Positions 1 through 12,054 of a DNA stretch of 64,000 nt are shown one piece after another. Position numbers and translations under genes: made by a program. Numbering within the stretch: position 1 is the first letter of the stretch; each line of letters begins with the position of its first letter. A model generated the notes under the pieces. It did not search any database. It worked only from the letters and a program-made list of their open reading frames with translations, and had not been told where the DNA came from. Origin of the DNA: Podospora pseudoanserina (Eukaryota; Ascomycota; Sordariomycetes; Sordariales; Podosporaceae); the NCBI RefSeq assembly GCF_035222485.1, contig NC_085920.1, forward strand, positions 8,108,001-8,172,000, given 5' to 3'.

Positions 1-857
1 GATTCTTTTTCGGAGCTGGTCTTTGACCTACTCTAACCCTATATTTTTGTTTAGCCAATAACGCATCAACATCTTCTCCGAAGCCACGCGAAGAACAGCA
101 CCTCATTTCCCATGCCAAAACATGCTATATAAATCTAACCCCCCTGTTCGCTGAAGAGGTATATCTATTCGACCCAAACAAGACCGACAATCTGAATACA
201 AGACACCAAACTCTCGCTGATCATCAAACCTCTTACACATACCCCTCCCTACCCCCTAAGGACACAATACCTCCCCAAAAACACCCAAAATGGCCCAGGC
301 AAACCACCCTCTACAGAGTTCGTGACCTCACCCTCGTCTTTTGCTTCGGCGGTGGCGCTCCCGGCACCGGCAGATCCGGCTAATTCGGCAACGTGAAGGC
401 CGGGTTTACCGTCATGTTAAAGTTCGCAGCTGCGGGTGCGGGTGCTTGCCGATAAGCAGCTATGGCATTTTGAAACGCCGTTGGCGTCAATACTATTATG
501 ATTGAGGTGCCAGAACTTGGGGCCGCATGAACCTGAGTATTCACTGGCGTCGTTGTTGTAGCTGGGGGAGTCCTCCTCTCAGCCGGAGCTGTGGTGCGAT
601 GGAATCACAGGCCAAAGAGCCATTCCCAACAAAGGCTAAAGATGGTGAGGAATATCAAGAGAGAGAAGAGGCGGGTGAGGGGCAGTCTGAGGGCACGAAA
701 AAGAATGTGAAGCATGTTTGCGTGAAAATAGTTGAGTGACAGGGTGCGCAGCTCGGTGATGAACTCGTTGACGGGTATGAATAGATTTCCAATGATTAGA
801 TGACAGCTCTTTGGTGCCAATGTTATACCTCTCGCGATATAATCGGCGGCGGTGCAT
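1..857. other. Intergenic stretch, left edge
   Basis: No convincing gene. The part next to 857 should hold the 3' untranslated region of the minus-strand acyl-CoA-binding protein gene. Short open frames on both strands do not look like conserved proteins. Around 340-380 one plus frame reads a glycine-rich, P-loop-like string that ends at once in a stop; I do not treat it as a gene. Confidence 0.4.
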
Positions 858-1294
858 CTAGTTACCGCCAACAGCCTCGGGTTCCTTGTTGGCGTCATAG
901 CCGTACTTGGTCTTCATCTCCTCAATCTTGGCCACGTACTGCTCCTGAGCCTGCTCGGGGGTCAAGCCCTTGTTGTCAACGTCTTGCCAGGCGTTGTACT
1001 TGGCCTTGCCCTGTTATGGTGATGTCGGGTTAGCGGGTGCCGCGGAGGGAACATAGAGGAGGAGGTGGACGCACTTTGAGGTCGAACATGCCAGGCTTGG
1101 TGGCATCGGCAATCTTCTCGCCAGTGGCGACCTTGTAGAGACCTGAAGAGCACAACATGTTAGATGACGCTGACAGACTAGTGTAAGGAGAGACTGGACG
1201 CACCATAGATCTCGAGGAGATCCTCGTTGGAGGGCTTGGAAGTCAACTTCTTGGAGTCGACAACAGCCTTCTGGAAAGCCTCGCTCTGAGCCAT
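858..1294 (-). CDS. Acyl-CoA-binding protein (ACBP)
   Basis: Small cytosolic protein of 103 residues that binds long-chain acyl-CoA esters and supplies them to lipid metabolism. Three exons on the minus strand: 1294-1204, 1142-1075 and 1010-858, with introns of 61 and 64 nt starting GTGCGT or similar and ending in AG. The joined protein starts MAQSEAFQKAVVDSKKL and carries the ACBP signature running from LYKVATGEKI through KPGMFDLKGKAKYNAWQ, with the conserved Tyr, Lys and Trp that contact the acyl-CoA nucleotide. It ends after the helix with EQYVAKIEEMKTKYGY. Length and single-domain layout match the yeast Acb1 class, slightly longer than the usual 86-92 residues. The start is the first ATG in the frame and both junctions keep the family reading frame, so I am confident. 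Confidence 0.93.
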
Positions 1295-2926
1295 TTTTGC
1301 GGTAGTGTGTGAAGGGTTTGGAAAAGGGAAATCTCTAGTGCCTGCTGTGCTGAGTGCTGGTTGTATAGTTAGGGAATCTGTCAAGTGTCGCAAGTGTTGA
1401 GGAGAAGAGATCTGGACCTGTTTGTTGGGGTCATGGCGGGGTCAGCTAGGTCAGGCACGGGGTGGTTAAGCCGGAAAGCGCGGGGTCAATTGCTTGTCCT
1501 GACCATGTGGAGCACATGCGAGCATGTGAGTGGAAGGGAGGTGGGCCGTGAGGTCATCCTCCATCCAAATCCGAACACAAGACGGGCTTGTCAGACGGGA
1601 ACGGAGTTTTCGAGAGAGAGTCTGATAGCGGGAGGCAGGTGGAAATAAGGATGCTTGTTGAGAGGGCATTTGAGCGTTCCCACAATACCATCGTACGAAC
1701 ACGGAGCCTCAACTTAAGGGCCATCGAAATCTCCAAGCACTGGTGCACTGGCAGTCTCTCCATCTTGGTGTGAGATCCATCAACACAATGACCTCAAAAC
1801 GATGACAGGAAGTAGGTTTTGAGAAAAGTATGTTACCGGAAGGATACAGCCACCATCATACATTTCCAGTCAAGAAATTTGGGAGCGGCCAGTGGTGGCT
1901 TTGTGTTTGGCAACGTGACAGCAAGGACAGACTCTTAAGAGCTTCGAATCTCACCACCCCAATGTACAGTCGACACGAACAATCAGCCACTTATCGACAG
2001 ATTCTCGTAGGTGTCTTCCAAATATGGCAAAACATGGGGTGCTTCGGTCCCGAGCAATAGACAACGTTCAGTCAGAAGAAGGTTCGGACGACATCTGCTC
2101 TTCCAGCTTTGTTCGGTTCATCCAGTGACCGCCCGAGCCGCCAAGCATTGGTGCATCTTACAGGGGTAGGGCTATTTTGGGATTAGCTTTCTTTTTCCAC
2201 CGCCGTCGGCACATCGGCGGCAATTAGCTCCGGGGTTGGGGTTTCGGGCCCGTCCCGTCTTGTTTTATCGACCCCCCTGGCCATCAAGGCTGTGATGACA
2301 GATGCTATCGTGCTTTTTGCACCTGTATTTCCAATTCCCATGTCATCAAGGCTCCTTGATGACTGATGGATGGCGTTTTCCCCCCGTTTCTTTGCTCTCC
2401 CTTGCACGTGGTCCGTTAATTTGTCCAAATACCGGCACGGGCTGTTGATGAACCTCTCGGATCGACATCCAGAATCCCGTCTTCTTAACAAGGGAGCGCA
2501 GCCAGAGGGGACACGAAATCAACAACGTTGGCTGTTGGCTAGCAGCATGCATCGCCGTATCATCCCAGGAACAAGCCACTGGATTGTCGTCTGACGGTGC
2601 TAATATCTCCCTTTTCTGTCGCATTGACACAAGACTATCGATAGTTGAGCTGAATTAGGTAGCATCATGCTGTGTCTCTGTATCTGAGACCGAGCCATGC
2701 ATATTCAAGCGACAGCTCGCGCAACACGCAGTCACCCACCGTCCGTTTGAGTTCGTCTCAGATGCCGGGCCCCAAGTAAATTCCATAGCTTGTACAGTTT
2801 CGCTGGGTATAAGAGGGAAGGGGCTCCCGTCACACTCATCCGTACACCGTTTCCTTTCTCAAATCTCCGAATCTGCCACACTTGCAAACCAACAAAGATA
2901 ACAACCACCACCACATCACCAAAACA
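1295..2926. other. Intergenic region, divergent promoters
   Basis: Holds the upstream regions of the minus-strand ACBP gene and the plus-strand oxidoreductase gene, which point away from each other. I see no conserved open frame, RNA gene or repeat. The stretch just before 2927 is rich in CA and AAC, typical of a fungal 5' leader. Confidence 0.5.
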
Positions 2927-4142
2927 ATGGCAGACAATAAAACAGTCGTAATTCTGGGTGGTTCCCTCGGTGGACTTCACGTCGCCCATGCACTCCTCAA
3001 GAAGCATCAACAATACCCCAACTTACGGGTCATCCTCGTCTCCAAAGCAAGTCGCCTGCACGTGACCCCCCTCATCGTCACCACATGTCCTAACTCCCCT
3101 TCACCTCTAGAACACTCATTTTTACTGGAACATCGCCTCCGTCCGCGCCATTATCCCTGGTCAAATCCCAGACCAAAAGATGCTCCGCGAACTCTCCGAA
3201 GCCCTCCAGCCATACCCCAGCAACATGTACGAGCTCGTCATCGGCGAAGCCATCTCCTCTGATTTCACCGCCAAGACCGTCAAAGTCCAGCTCAGCAACA
3301 GCGCTGCCGACGCTCAAACCCGTGAAATCGTCTACGACCACCTCGTTCTCGCCACTGGAGCCCGCTACACAAACGACACCCCCTGGAAGGCCAACTCCGA
3401 CTATCAATCCCTGATCAAGCTCCTCCACGAAACCGCCTCCAGGGTTGAGAAAGCCGACCACATCATCGTTGCCGGCGCGGGAGCCACAGGTGTGGAAGTA
3501 GCCGGCGAGCTGGGGTACGAATACGGCAAGACCAAGACCATCACCCTTTTGGCTTCTGGCCAGCACGTCCTCCCTGGCGAGCAGGAATCTCTCAGTACCG
3601 CTACCGAGAACGAGCTGAAGAAGCTGAACGTCACTGTGCAGAAGGGGGCTCGTGTAAAGGATGTTGCTCGCTCTGCCGACGACAAGTACACGATCCAGCT
3701 GGAGAACGGCCAAAACCTCGAGTGCAACCTCTACCTGCCCACGCAGGGCATGGTGCCCAACTCGGATTACGTCGATACGAAGCACCTCGACCCCAAAACC
3801 AAGACGGTGCTCGTGGATGAGTTCCTTCATGTGACTGGTGTGCCAGGGAATAACGTTTGGGCGGTGGGGGATATCGTCAGTAAGCCGAGAGCTGGCTTTA
3901 TGATCACACAGAAGCAGGCCTCGTCTGTGGCCAAGAATGTTGAGTTGAGCCTGCTTCAGAGCAAGGAGCCTGTCCCTGCCAAGGGCCCGCCAGTTGACAT
4001 TCTCGCCTGCGCGGTTGGCCGGGGGAGAGGCGTGGGCAGGATGGGCTCGATCAGACTGCCTAGCTTTGGCGTTTGGTTGGCGAAGGGGAGAACGTTGGGG
4101 ATGCAGTTGGTGGACCAGTACATCAGTGGCAGTATTGCTTAG
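2927..4142 (+). CDS. AIF/AMID-like FAD-dependent oxidoreductase
   Basis: Predicted pyridine nucleotide-disulphide oxidoreductase of the AIF/AMID (AIFM2-like) group, which oxidises NAD(P)H with FAD. Two exons, 2927-3061 and 3111-4142, joined over a 49-nt intron (GTGACC donor, CTAAC branch point, CTCTAG acceptor); 388 residues. The N terminus has the FAD-binding Rossmann motif ILGGSLGGLHVA. After the splice comes FYWNIASVRAIIPGQIP, typical of this family. A second dinucleotide motif, VAGAGATGVEVAGELG, lies mid-protein, and NVWAVGDIV near the end is the FAD-contacting GD motif. No signal peptide or membrane segment is evident. Length is as expected. The start ATG lies in an AACA-rich leader. The donor choice is less certain than the rest because nearby GT dinucleotides exist. 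Substrate and location (cytosol or mitochondrial surface) cannot be told from sequence. It converges on END3 with 241 bp between stop codons. Confidence 0.88.
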
Positions 4143-4383
4143 GAGCGCGGCTCCAGAGCCGGCAGGCAAATCAGAAAACGGAAGAGAAAGTGCGGATAGG
4201 CGAGCAAGCAGTTATACCCATGATGAACTTTGGTGTGTGCTTTACAGGCGATGGACGGAATGGCTTTTGTTTTCCCCTCGATACAGAGAATCAACCTAAT
4301 ACCATAATGAAGAACCCGAATACATCAATGCCAGGAAACTCGCTCGTCGTTGTGAACCACTATACATTATTACCCGCCTTGCA

Positions 4384-5645
4384 TCACCGAGAGATCTTCT
4401 CCTCCTCAATCTCCCTCCTCAACTGCTCAAGAACTTCCTGTCTCGACCTCAAATGCGACTCCAATCCCTCCACTTGCTCCCTCACGGTCTGGAGGTCTTC
4501 GCTGACGCTTTTCAGGTTGCTTCCTGTCCTGCTCTTCCCCTTGCCTTCTTCCAAGTCTCGCAGCTCCTTTCTCTTGTAATCCAAAAGTTGCTCCAACTCC
4601 CTCTTGACCAGCGCTGGCTTGGAGTCCCGCTTGCCACCTTTCCTCGCCTCAACCCCTTGCTCAATCCTGGCAAGCTTGTCCTCCAGCTCCTGCAGCTGCT
4701 TCTTCAGCCTGACCTCCTCCCACTCGGCATCGCTGTTTTTCGTCGTGGTGAAATCCGTGCCCTTGGATGTGAACCCGCTTCTCCCCAACCGAGTGAGATA
4801 TTGGTCACCAAACTTTGCCTTTCTGCCTGTTGATGTCTCGTCGTCGGCCTTGGTGGCCCACCGCGACTTGGCGGCTTGGTTGTCGACTTGGTAGTCGATT
4901 TGATTTCGCTCAAAGCTCGCTCGGAGGGAGGCCGGGACGGTGCGCGGGATGCGGTAGCCCTCGTGTCGGTAGTTGAGGATGTGCAAGAACGCCAGGCAGG
5001 CGTCCTTGTTGATCGTCTGCGAGGCGTTGGGGTTGATGAGGTTCCACGCTGATCGGACGTCTGTGTCCGGCACGTCCAGGCTGTTGTAAAGATCGCTGAG
5101 GGCCTCGACTAGTTCTCATGTGTTAGCATCTTCTCAATCACCCAGTGGGTAATGAGACCAAGTCAACACTTACAATTAATCTCCCCCCTCATATCCCTCC
5201 CCTCCCTATACACCGCCTCATACCTGCTCTTGTCCTCCGGGCTCATATACCAATCAAATCCGTCCTTCAACCCCTCCTCCTCCTCCTCATCCTCCACCCG
5301 TTCCATCTTTGGCTCCTGTCCCCTAATCGCCTTGTTCGCGCTCACCAAATGGCTCTTGCTCTCCGGGACCAGCCAGTCCGGCAGCACTTTGGGGACATCA
5401 GCGTACTCCCCGTTGAGCAAGTCGAAAATAACCCTCATCGCGACGCAAAACTCCTCAAAGTCAAGGTTGCCGTCGTTATCCACATCGGCGAGATCCCACA
5501 CCCGCTCGAGCTGGTCGTCGCGGAGCCCAGAGTTCTTGAGGACGGGCGCGGCCATCTCGCCCGTGAGGAACTGCCCTCCATTGGTGCGGGTCGAGAAAAT
5601 GTTCCAGTAGGTTTCGATTTCTTGGGGTTCGATTCGGGGCGCCAT
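4384..5645 (-). CDS. END3: Actin cytoskeleton-regulatory complex protein END3
   Basis: EH-domain protein of the Pan1-Sla1-End3 endocytic coat complex, acting at cortical actin patches. Exons 5645-5174 and 5108-4384, joined over a 65-nt intron with a GTAAGT donor; 398 residues. The first EH domain covers about residues 1-100 and holds a canonical calcium-binding EF-hand loop, [12 protein letters not shown] (54-65). The typical End3 linker with [10 protein letters not shown] follows. A second EH-like domain (about 140-230) includes the [17 protein letters not shown] stretch. The C-terminal third (about 280-398) is a charged coiled coil, as in yeast End3, where it contacts Pan1 and Sla1. The orthologue in Aspergillus is called sagA. 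Length matches the family (about 350-400). The start is the first ATG of the first EH domain. All family hallmarks are present. Confidence 0.93.
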
Positions 5646-7439
5646 GGTCGGTCGATGCTTCAGTTGGCCCGGGTTGCGAAACTTGTTGTACTCGGAAGGC
5701 GGACCAAATTACGGGGGACTCGGGGCGGTCGAGCGGTTACAACGGCCGGTACGACGAACGTTCGGGAAAGATGGGAGCTGGAATTGACAAGTTTCTGTAG
5801 TTTGTTCAAGAATTATAGTAAAAGACTGCAGGCCTTGTCTTTATCGACGTCGTGGGGTGCCGATGGCGCAGCAGGTTGCAGAGCGGGAAGCTTGGAGGTT
5901 GGACCGGCTACAACCAAGAGCTGACGTCTCTCCAGCCCAGCCAAGTAATTAAACTGCGCGCGAGCACTGCTTGTGGCGCGCCGCAAGCTGATCCCTGTCA
6001 AAACGCCCCCTTTTCTGGAGGCAGACTGGGGCACGCGCACGAGCACCTTGAGCTGTGCGTTGTATATGAAATATCTTTGTAATCCGTGCATTTTTTACTA
6101 AGGTTCTGCTATTATTTGATATACAAGCTTGCATTAACTAAATATTTAAATATACTTTTAACTAAAATGTAATATCTATTAATACTTATATTATATAAAA
6201 AAATATACTGAATGTATAGCAATATTAAGCTATATAATATACTATACTTTTTATTACTTTAATTATATTTTAGCATATATATATAGCTAAAAGTATGTAT
6301 TTTAGGCTAGCATTAGCTTTTAAGCGGAGGTACTATTTTTAACACTATACGGCGGTAACTATAACTTTGTAAAAAAGTAATAGCTATATACTTAAACTAT
6401 TAAAATTATTAATTCAACTATATCTATATTAGAAAAGTAGTTTAAAATAACTTTAGTTAGTAGACAATATTCAATATTAATTAGTATATACCAGCTTGAT
6501 TATTAGGCCCTAGTATAGCTTTTTGTAGCTAATTGAACGTATTTTAGGCTTTTAGTTGATATCGAGTTAGATAGTCAGGTCTTTGGCAAAGCGCACGGAT
6601 TATCTGGACGTTTCGTATGCAACGCAGAGAGAGCCTCACGATATTCCACACGTCACCAAGCATCACGACTACGTTTATAGAAATTTATCTTTATCGATGT
6701 TTACAATTATCATACATCTTCAAGGCCAACTCCCCGCCCGTCATACAAAACCCTACAGCTTAAATATTCTACAAAATCCTACAGTCGAAATAGTATCCCG
6801 CATACTCTCGAAATGCCTTCCCAATCGTCCTCTCCAGCCAACATATATAGCAGAAAGAACCGGGTATCATGAGCCACACCAGACGCCCAGAGATCCAGAT
6901 GCAAGAACTAGCATCTCAAAATACCGACCCAATAACACCATCTATGCTGGATGCCATGCCCAAACAATTCCCCCGCCGCTCTGTCCTTTCCCCTGGGATG
7001 CAAATGTAAACGCAACAGCAGTAAACAGCCAACCTGCAACCCAATCCTACTACGGGTATAAACACCCAAATCACCTTATCAAAGAAAGGCAGGAAAAGAA
7101 CGTCGAGCGCGAAATTTGTCAAACTCCTGATCCAAAGCAACCCAAATTCTGGTGCTTTTCGTTTCCTGGACCAATATCGAATCCTAATGCATGCCAGTCG
7201 TAATATGCAGTTTGTTGGACAATAAACCCAACAAAGAAATACCCCAGTCGCGGATTTGTGTTGTCACGATGCTAATACTGGGGAAGCAAATCAAACATCA
7301 ACACACACTCTTGTCCTTTTGTTGTGTTCACCCTTGCTAAGAAGTCAAGGCGATTGCTGAGAGGACGCTTTTCCATGTTGCCAGTCATCTTGCTCGTACT
7401 TGAGCAAGTGTATCTTTGCGTGTCGCGTCTCAAGTCCTG
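5646..7439. other. Intergenic region with AT-rich island
   Basis: The first part is the END3 promoter. From about 6080 to 6570 the base composition drops sharply to AT-rich DNA (listed separately). From 6570 to 7439 composition returns to normal. A 206-codon plus-strand open frame there has no recognisable protein features and I reject it. The end of this stretch should hold the 3' untranslated region of the large minus-strand gene. Confidence 0.5.
6080..6570. repeat. AT-rich island, probable RIP-mutated repeat relic
   Basis: About 490 bp of almost pure A/T with TA-rich strings and no open frame, edged abruptly by normal DNA on both sides. Such islands in Sordariomycetes are usually old transposon copies saturated with C-to-T changes by RIP. 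I cannot name the parent element because no coding remnant or clear terminal repeat survives. Confidence 0.6.
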
Positions 7440-10400
7440 TCATTTCATATCATTTCTCCGAAGGTCCTTGCCTTTCCGGGGACGAAGAGTCCGGATAGTC
7501 ATGAGACCGCCTATGGCGCCTGTGCTGGCTGGATCCTGAGACGCATGCTCCTCGGTGCCAGTATCCTCGGTGTCAAGCTCTTCCGGGGCCTTTTCGGCAG
7601 GAGCCTCTGTTGTAGTAGGCTCTTCGCTCGCAGACTTGCTGGTGACCGGCTTCTTGCTAGGAGTGCCTTTGGGAGAAGAGAAAGAGTCGGAAGATGAACC
7701 CCCGTTACTCGGAATCAGACCAAACACAGAGCTTCTCAACCTTGTTGGGTATCTCCCCAGCTTCTCAGTTGTATCGAGTGCTGGTGGATTGTCCAAATCA
7801 AAACCTTGATTCTTGAGAACATCTTGGAGGTCGTTCTCCTTCGATTCCCCAGCTTGGGGGTTCTGCTGTTGAATCTCCTTGTGGACTTCTCCGGCGGACT
7901 GTGGGGTCTGTTCGATGGTATGGCCCGCTTCTTGGTTGCCACCATCAGACATCTCCTGGGTTTTCTCTAGGGATTCGTGCCGAGGCTTCTCCTGGGTCTC
8001 CTGGTTTCTCTGTGTCCCCTGAGTCTCCCTAGTACTCTTTTGGAGTTTCTCCTGGATCTCCTCATTCTGTTGGCCCTGTCCCTGTGTCTGTTCGTCTTGA
8101 GACCGGGATACCTCACCGCCCGTTGCTTTCTGAGTGGCTAGATACACCTCATGCTCGGTGCGTGTCTGGGTTGGGATGTAGTTATCCAGGCTCTTTCCCT
8201 TGGGAGGGGACTGGGGAGTTGGCGCACCGGGATGCGTCGAGAACGGCGGGCCCAGCGCAGAGATGTAAGCCCAAAACAAAGAATCTGTCTCAAACTTCTC
8301 GCGGGTGTAAAACCCCTTGGACGACAGGAGTTCCTCAAAGCTCTCGCCCTTTGGGGCCATGGCGGGACTGCTGTGCCCGATGGTAGCTGACGAGTGGGTG
8401 ACTTGTGACGACACTATCTTGGAAGGAGAGGGCGTGGCTGCTTGAGAAGCCAGCCGGGTAGTCTTCTTGACAGCCTGAGTCGTCGTCTTTGTTCTCTTTT
8501 TGGTTGTCTTCTCTCCGGTCCCGACAACCTCGGCCCCCGACGCGCAATTCGCCGTGGCTTGATTTTCAACCACATTCTTCCTGCATTGTTCTGCCGGATT
8601 CACGGGGAGCCACATGATCCCAGTGTCCTCTTCCAGCCATTTTCCACCGCCGAACGATCCGCCGGGTCGGTACTTGGTGTTGGGCAGGGCAGCTACATCA
8701 GAACGCTTCATAAAGCCACCCAGGCCGTTTGTGAACATGGTGTTGGCGTCTCCCCAGACACCCCCGGGCTGGCGCCTTCCCCTGACTGGTTTGCTCTTCT
8801 TCCCCTCATCATACTCCCCCCCATCGGAAAGATCCTCGACAGCGGGCGCAGATTTCCTTCGCAGACTGCGGCTTGTGCTGGAGCTAGCACGGGTGGATGA
8901 TGTTTCGTCATTCACACGACGCTTCTTGGGACCGACCTGGCTCTCCTGAGTCTGCGCTGCCTTTCTCTTGTTGGTCGCTCGAGCAACAGGAGCCACCGTA
9001 TTGGCCGACTTCTTGATTGCTGTGTTTGACCTCTTTCTCGGTTCAGCGGGCGCAGACGCGGCTGAGATAGCCCTCTTTCTCGACGGCAAAGATGCCCTGG
9101 ATCTCTTTTCCTGCTTGTTTTCCTGGATTTCGTCCTCATTGGGGAGAACAAAGTCGTCGTCGTCATCCGGAATTTGCTCTACACGCGGAGAGCGGGTCTT
9201 CCAGGGCCGGAGAATATCCTCTTCATTCTCTTCTGGCTCCGACTCTGACTCTGATGACGAAGTCCAGGTGTTCTGAAACTTGTTTCTCAACTTATCAACC
9301 TCCTTGCGCAACCTGGGATCTCGCTGCTGGATCTTGGGTCGGGGATAATTGAGAAGGGGTTCGCTGAAGCTTTCTTTCGGCGGTTGTGCGCTGGACGCTT
9401 GAGCATCCTTCTGTCTCATTTTGCCAACATGTCTAGCTTCCTGTAGACCAGTTTGTCTACCCAAGACCGGGATAGGATAGTTGCCTTGGAGATGGGAGAG
9501 TTGACCCGTGCCAGCTGAACGCCCTACATAACCAGCAGTGTGGTGCAGCGTCCCCCTTGATGGACGGGGCTGATCATATGTGCGATACAGCAGAGCCAGC
9601 TGAGTAGTGTTCATAAGTGGCATCTCAGTCCCGCTGCCATTGGCGATGTTCCGCCTTGACAGCTCCCCGGATGAGACATGGTCCTGAGGAACATGGCCCA
9701 TCCCGGACGGGTAAGCAGCAATCTGGGGAGCAGCACGGAATGCGTGCACACACTGACGCGGATCAAATGCTTGGTTGCTTCGGTCACCAAGACCATGACT
9801 TGGCATCTGCTGTAGGCGATGATCCATTGGTCCAGGGGCACGACGATGAGGCAGGAGACCGGCAACATCGGGATGCTCTCTGTGGTTGCTGCCAGGTACT
9901 ACTCGACTGGATGCATGGCCAAAGGCGGGGCTCAAGGTGAGCTCCCGGTGCATATCGATATCCGGAGGTTGTTGAGAGTGTGCGGGCGGCGGGGGATAGC
10001 GAGTCCGAATGATCATGGGCGGTTGTCTGAGCTCTTGGTCTTCTCCCATTGCCATTGCGAAATGAACGTTCGCTGGCTCACGGTAGCGGTCCGGTAGGCC
10101 CCACTGCGTCCCTCTGTCGTGGTAAATATGCTGATGCTGAGGCCCTTGAGGGAATTGAGGCTCGTCCTGCACTTGCAAATAACGCTGCCAGCCACCGTGT
10201 TGGGAATGTCTAGGACTGCCAGGCATGCTTGGGGGAGGCATGCTAGCGAAGGGGTTGATGGGAACACCATAGCTTGGGTCCGGTAGACAAGCTGGAAAAT
10301 CATGCTGTGCAAAATTAACAGGCTGTGCTTGTTCGGCATTACGATAACCTGCATCTACGGAATGCGGTTGGCGTCCATGCAGTCCTGGAGGGAAAGAAGC

Positions 10401-12054
10401 CGTGGCTGAACGAAGTGGGAGAGCAGGATTCCGAATCGGAGCGTCGGCAACAGAGGCATCACCAGCAAGATGAGATTGGCCGGGAGGCTGCCGGGCAGAT
10501 GGGGCGGGCTCTGGGTCGATGAGGAGTCTCCTTGGGTTGATCGTACCAGGCGGAGGATCAAGCCTGACCAGCATCTCTGGAGTTGACAGGCGTGGCGGGT
10601 GCTCTTTCTGCACCTCATCCCAGGTACTGGCCATTTTGTCAAGCTCCCCCGAACAGAAGACTTTGAAATGGGGTGGTAAGTCTCTGAATCCATCTCCCCA
10701 GAAGTGGTTGAGTGAAATAGGGAACCGCCTACCAGCGCCAACGCCTACATATCCACCGAGATTGGAAGCAACGTCCCCAAAGCCCATGAAAGTCATGAAA
10801 TCCTTTGCCAGTCGAATCTCTTTGGCGGTAAAATGGTCGGTGATAAGTGGAGCGTGGGTTTTGTTGTACTCGTCCATCCAGGTCAGATCAGCAGCATGCA
10901 AGTGTTTCTTGATCTCCTTGTCGAAATCATCAATCTTGCGTTGCTCTTCACCGACCAAGTTCATCAGCTCGGTGGCCTCAGAAGCGCTCAGCCGAAACGT
11001 GCGGATGAACTGTACGAATGACATGCCAGTCTTGGTCATTTCATAGGTAATGATGTATTTCGCGCTGTCTGACAGACTCACCCAGTCGGGGGCTCTCTGG
11101 CCGAGTTTACGCAGCTATCACTCAAAGGTTAGTCTCTACAGCCTATATCTTCAGAAATGAAATACGTACATCAAAATTGCGCGTCTGGCTGCGCTCAACC
11201 TCTTCAGCCCTTCTCTTGGCGGCATCTCTGTCGATGTGTACCGTATAGGGCCGCCTTGATTGAGGCTGTGACTGCGAGACTCCAACCTCGGGAAGCGCAT
11301 TGCCAGGCACCTCGGGGTGTGTCACAAACGGGTCCCCGTGTGGAGATGCTGTATCAGGAGGTGACGGACTGATGTCAAAATGATACTCTGATGAGGTCCG
11401 AGTCCAGTCTCCGACATCGTCATGATCTCTATCTCGCGGATCCAGCCCAAAACTTGGCAATTCCGGGTCCACTTGATCTGCCCCGGACAAAAGGGCATCA
11501 AGATCCGAATCATCGTGACCCTCAGGTTGGTTCGCAGCAGCAATCCAGTCCTCGGCTGGTGCTGAATAGGGAAGGCGGCCCCGGTGGCCATGGTTCTGAA
11601 TGGCGAGATTGGGCTTTCCAGAGATGGTTGTTTGATCCCGGGTGGTAGGGTTGATGGATGTATCTCTTGTTTGATGTGCTTGATCTTCTTTGTTGGCCTC
11701 GCTCTCATGATCCTCTTCGTCCTGATAATCGCCACTGCCCTCATGACCGGTGCCAGCAGAAACTGCGGGTTGGTGTTGAGGAAGGATCGTAACTCCCCCG
11801 TTTTTCCGCTTCTCGTTGAGGATGGCACCAGAGGGGCCTGGGCCAGGGTGATTGAATGGCAAGGTAGGGAAGGCGCACTCTCGGGCCAACTGGTTGTCGA
11901 ATTGGTAGACTGGGCGAGGAAATTTCGAGTTGGGGTAGTCAGTCTGTGGCACCTGAGAACCGATGTAATTCTCCTCGCCTTCCCCGTCCGGGTCTCCAAA
12001 TCGGGCTGGAGCCCTCCGCTCGGAAGTGGTGCGAAGCCGCATGCCTTCCGGCAT
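7440..12054 (-). CDS. Large, mostly disordered protein of unknown function
   Basis: Two coding exons, 12054-11170 and 11114-7440, joined over a 55-nt intron (GTACGT donor) in phase 0; 1519 residues. I do not recognise the family. Residues 1-295 are polar and probably disordered. Residues about 296-470 form the most protein-like part: helical, with hydrophobic positions (KYIITYEMTKTGMSFVQFIR, later FMTFMGFGDVASNLGGYVG and LNHFWGDGFRDLPPHFKVF), probably one folded domain. The middle is rich in Pro, His and Gln. A basic Lys/Arg-rich part has acidic patches (DDDDDFVLP) and several possible nuclear localisation signals. A second conserved-looking block reads GVWGDANTMFTNGLGGFMKR to GGGKWLEEDTGIMWLP. 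The C terminus has a Gln/Glu-rich repeat stretch. A nuclear, chromatin-linked role is a guess from composition only. An in-frame stop lies 12 nt upstream of the ATG in unspliced DNA. Confidence 0.8.

Noticed and set aside
330-420. Plus-strand glycine-rich string resembling a kinase P-loop
   Set aside because: It runs straight into a stop codon and nothing before or after fits a nucleoside kinase; chance is the simpler reading.
3090-4169. 359-codon minus-strand open frame
   Set aside because: Antisense shadow of the AIF-like oxidoreductase exon; no protein features of its own.
6583-7203. 206-codon plus-strand open frame
   Set aside because: Low-complexity translation without domain or signal, next to an AT-rich island, no splice context.
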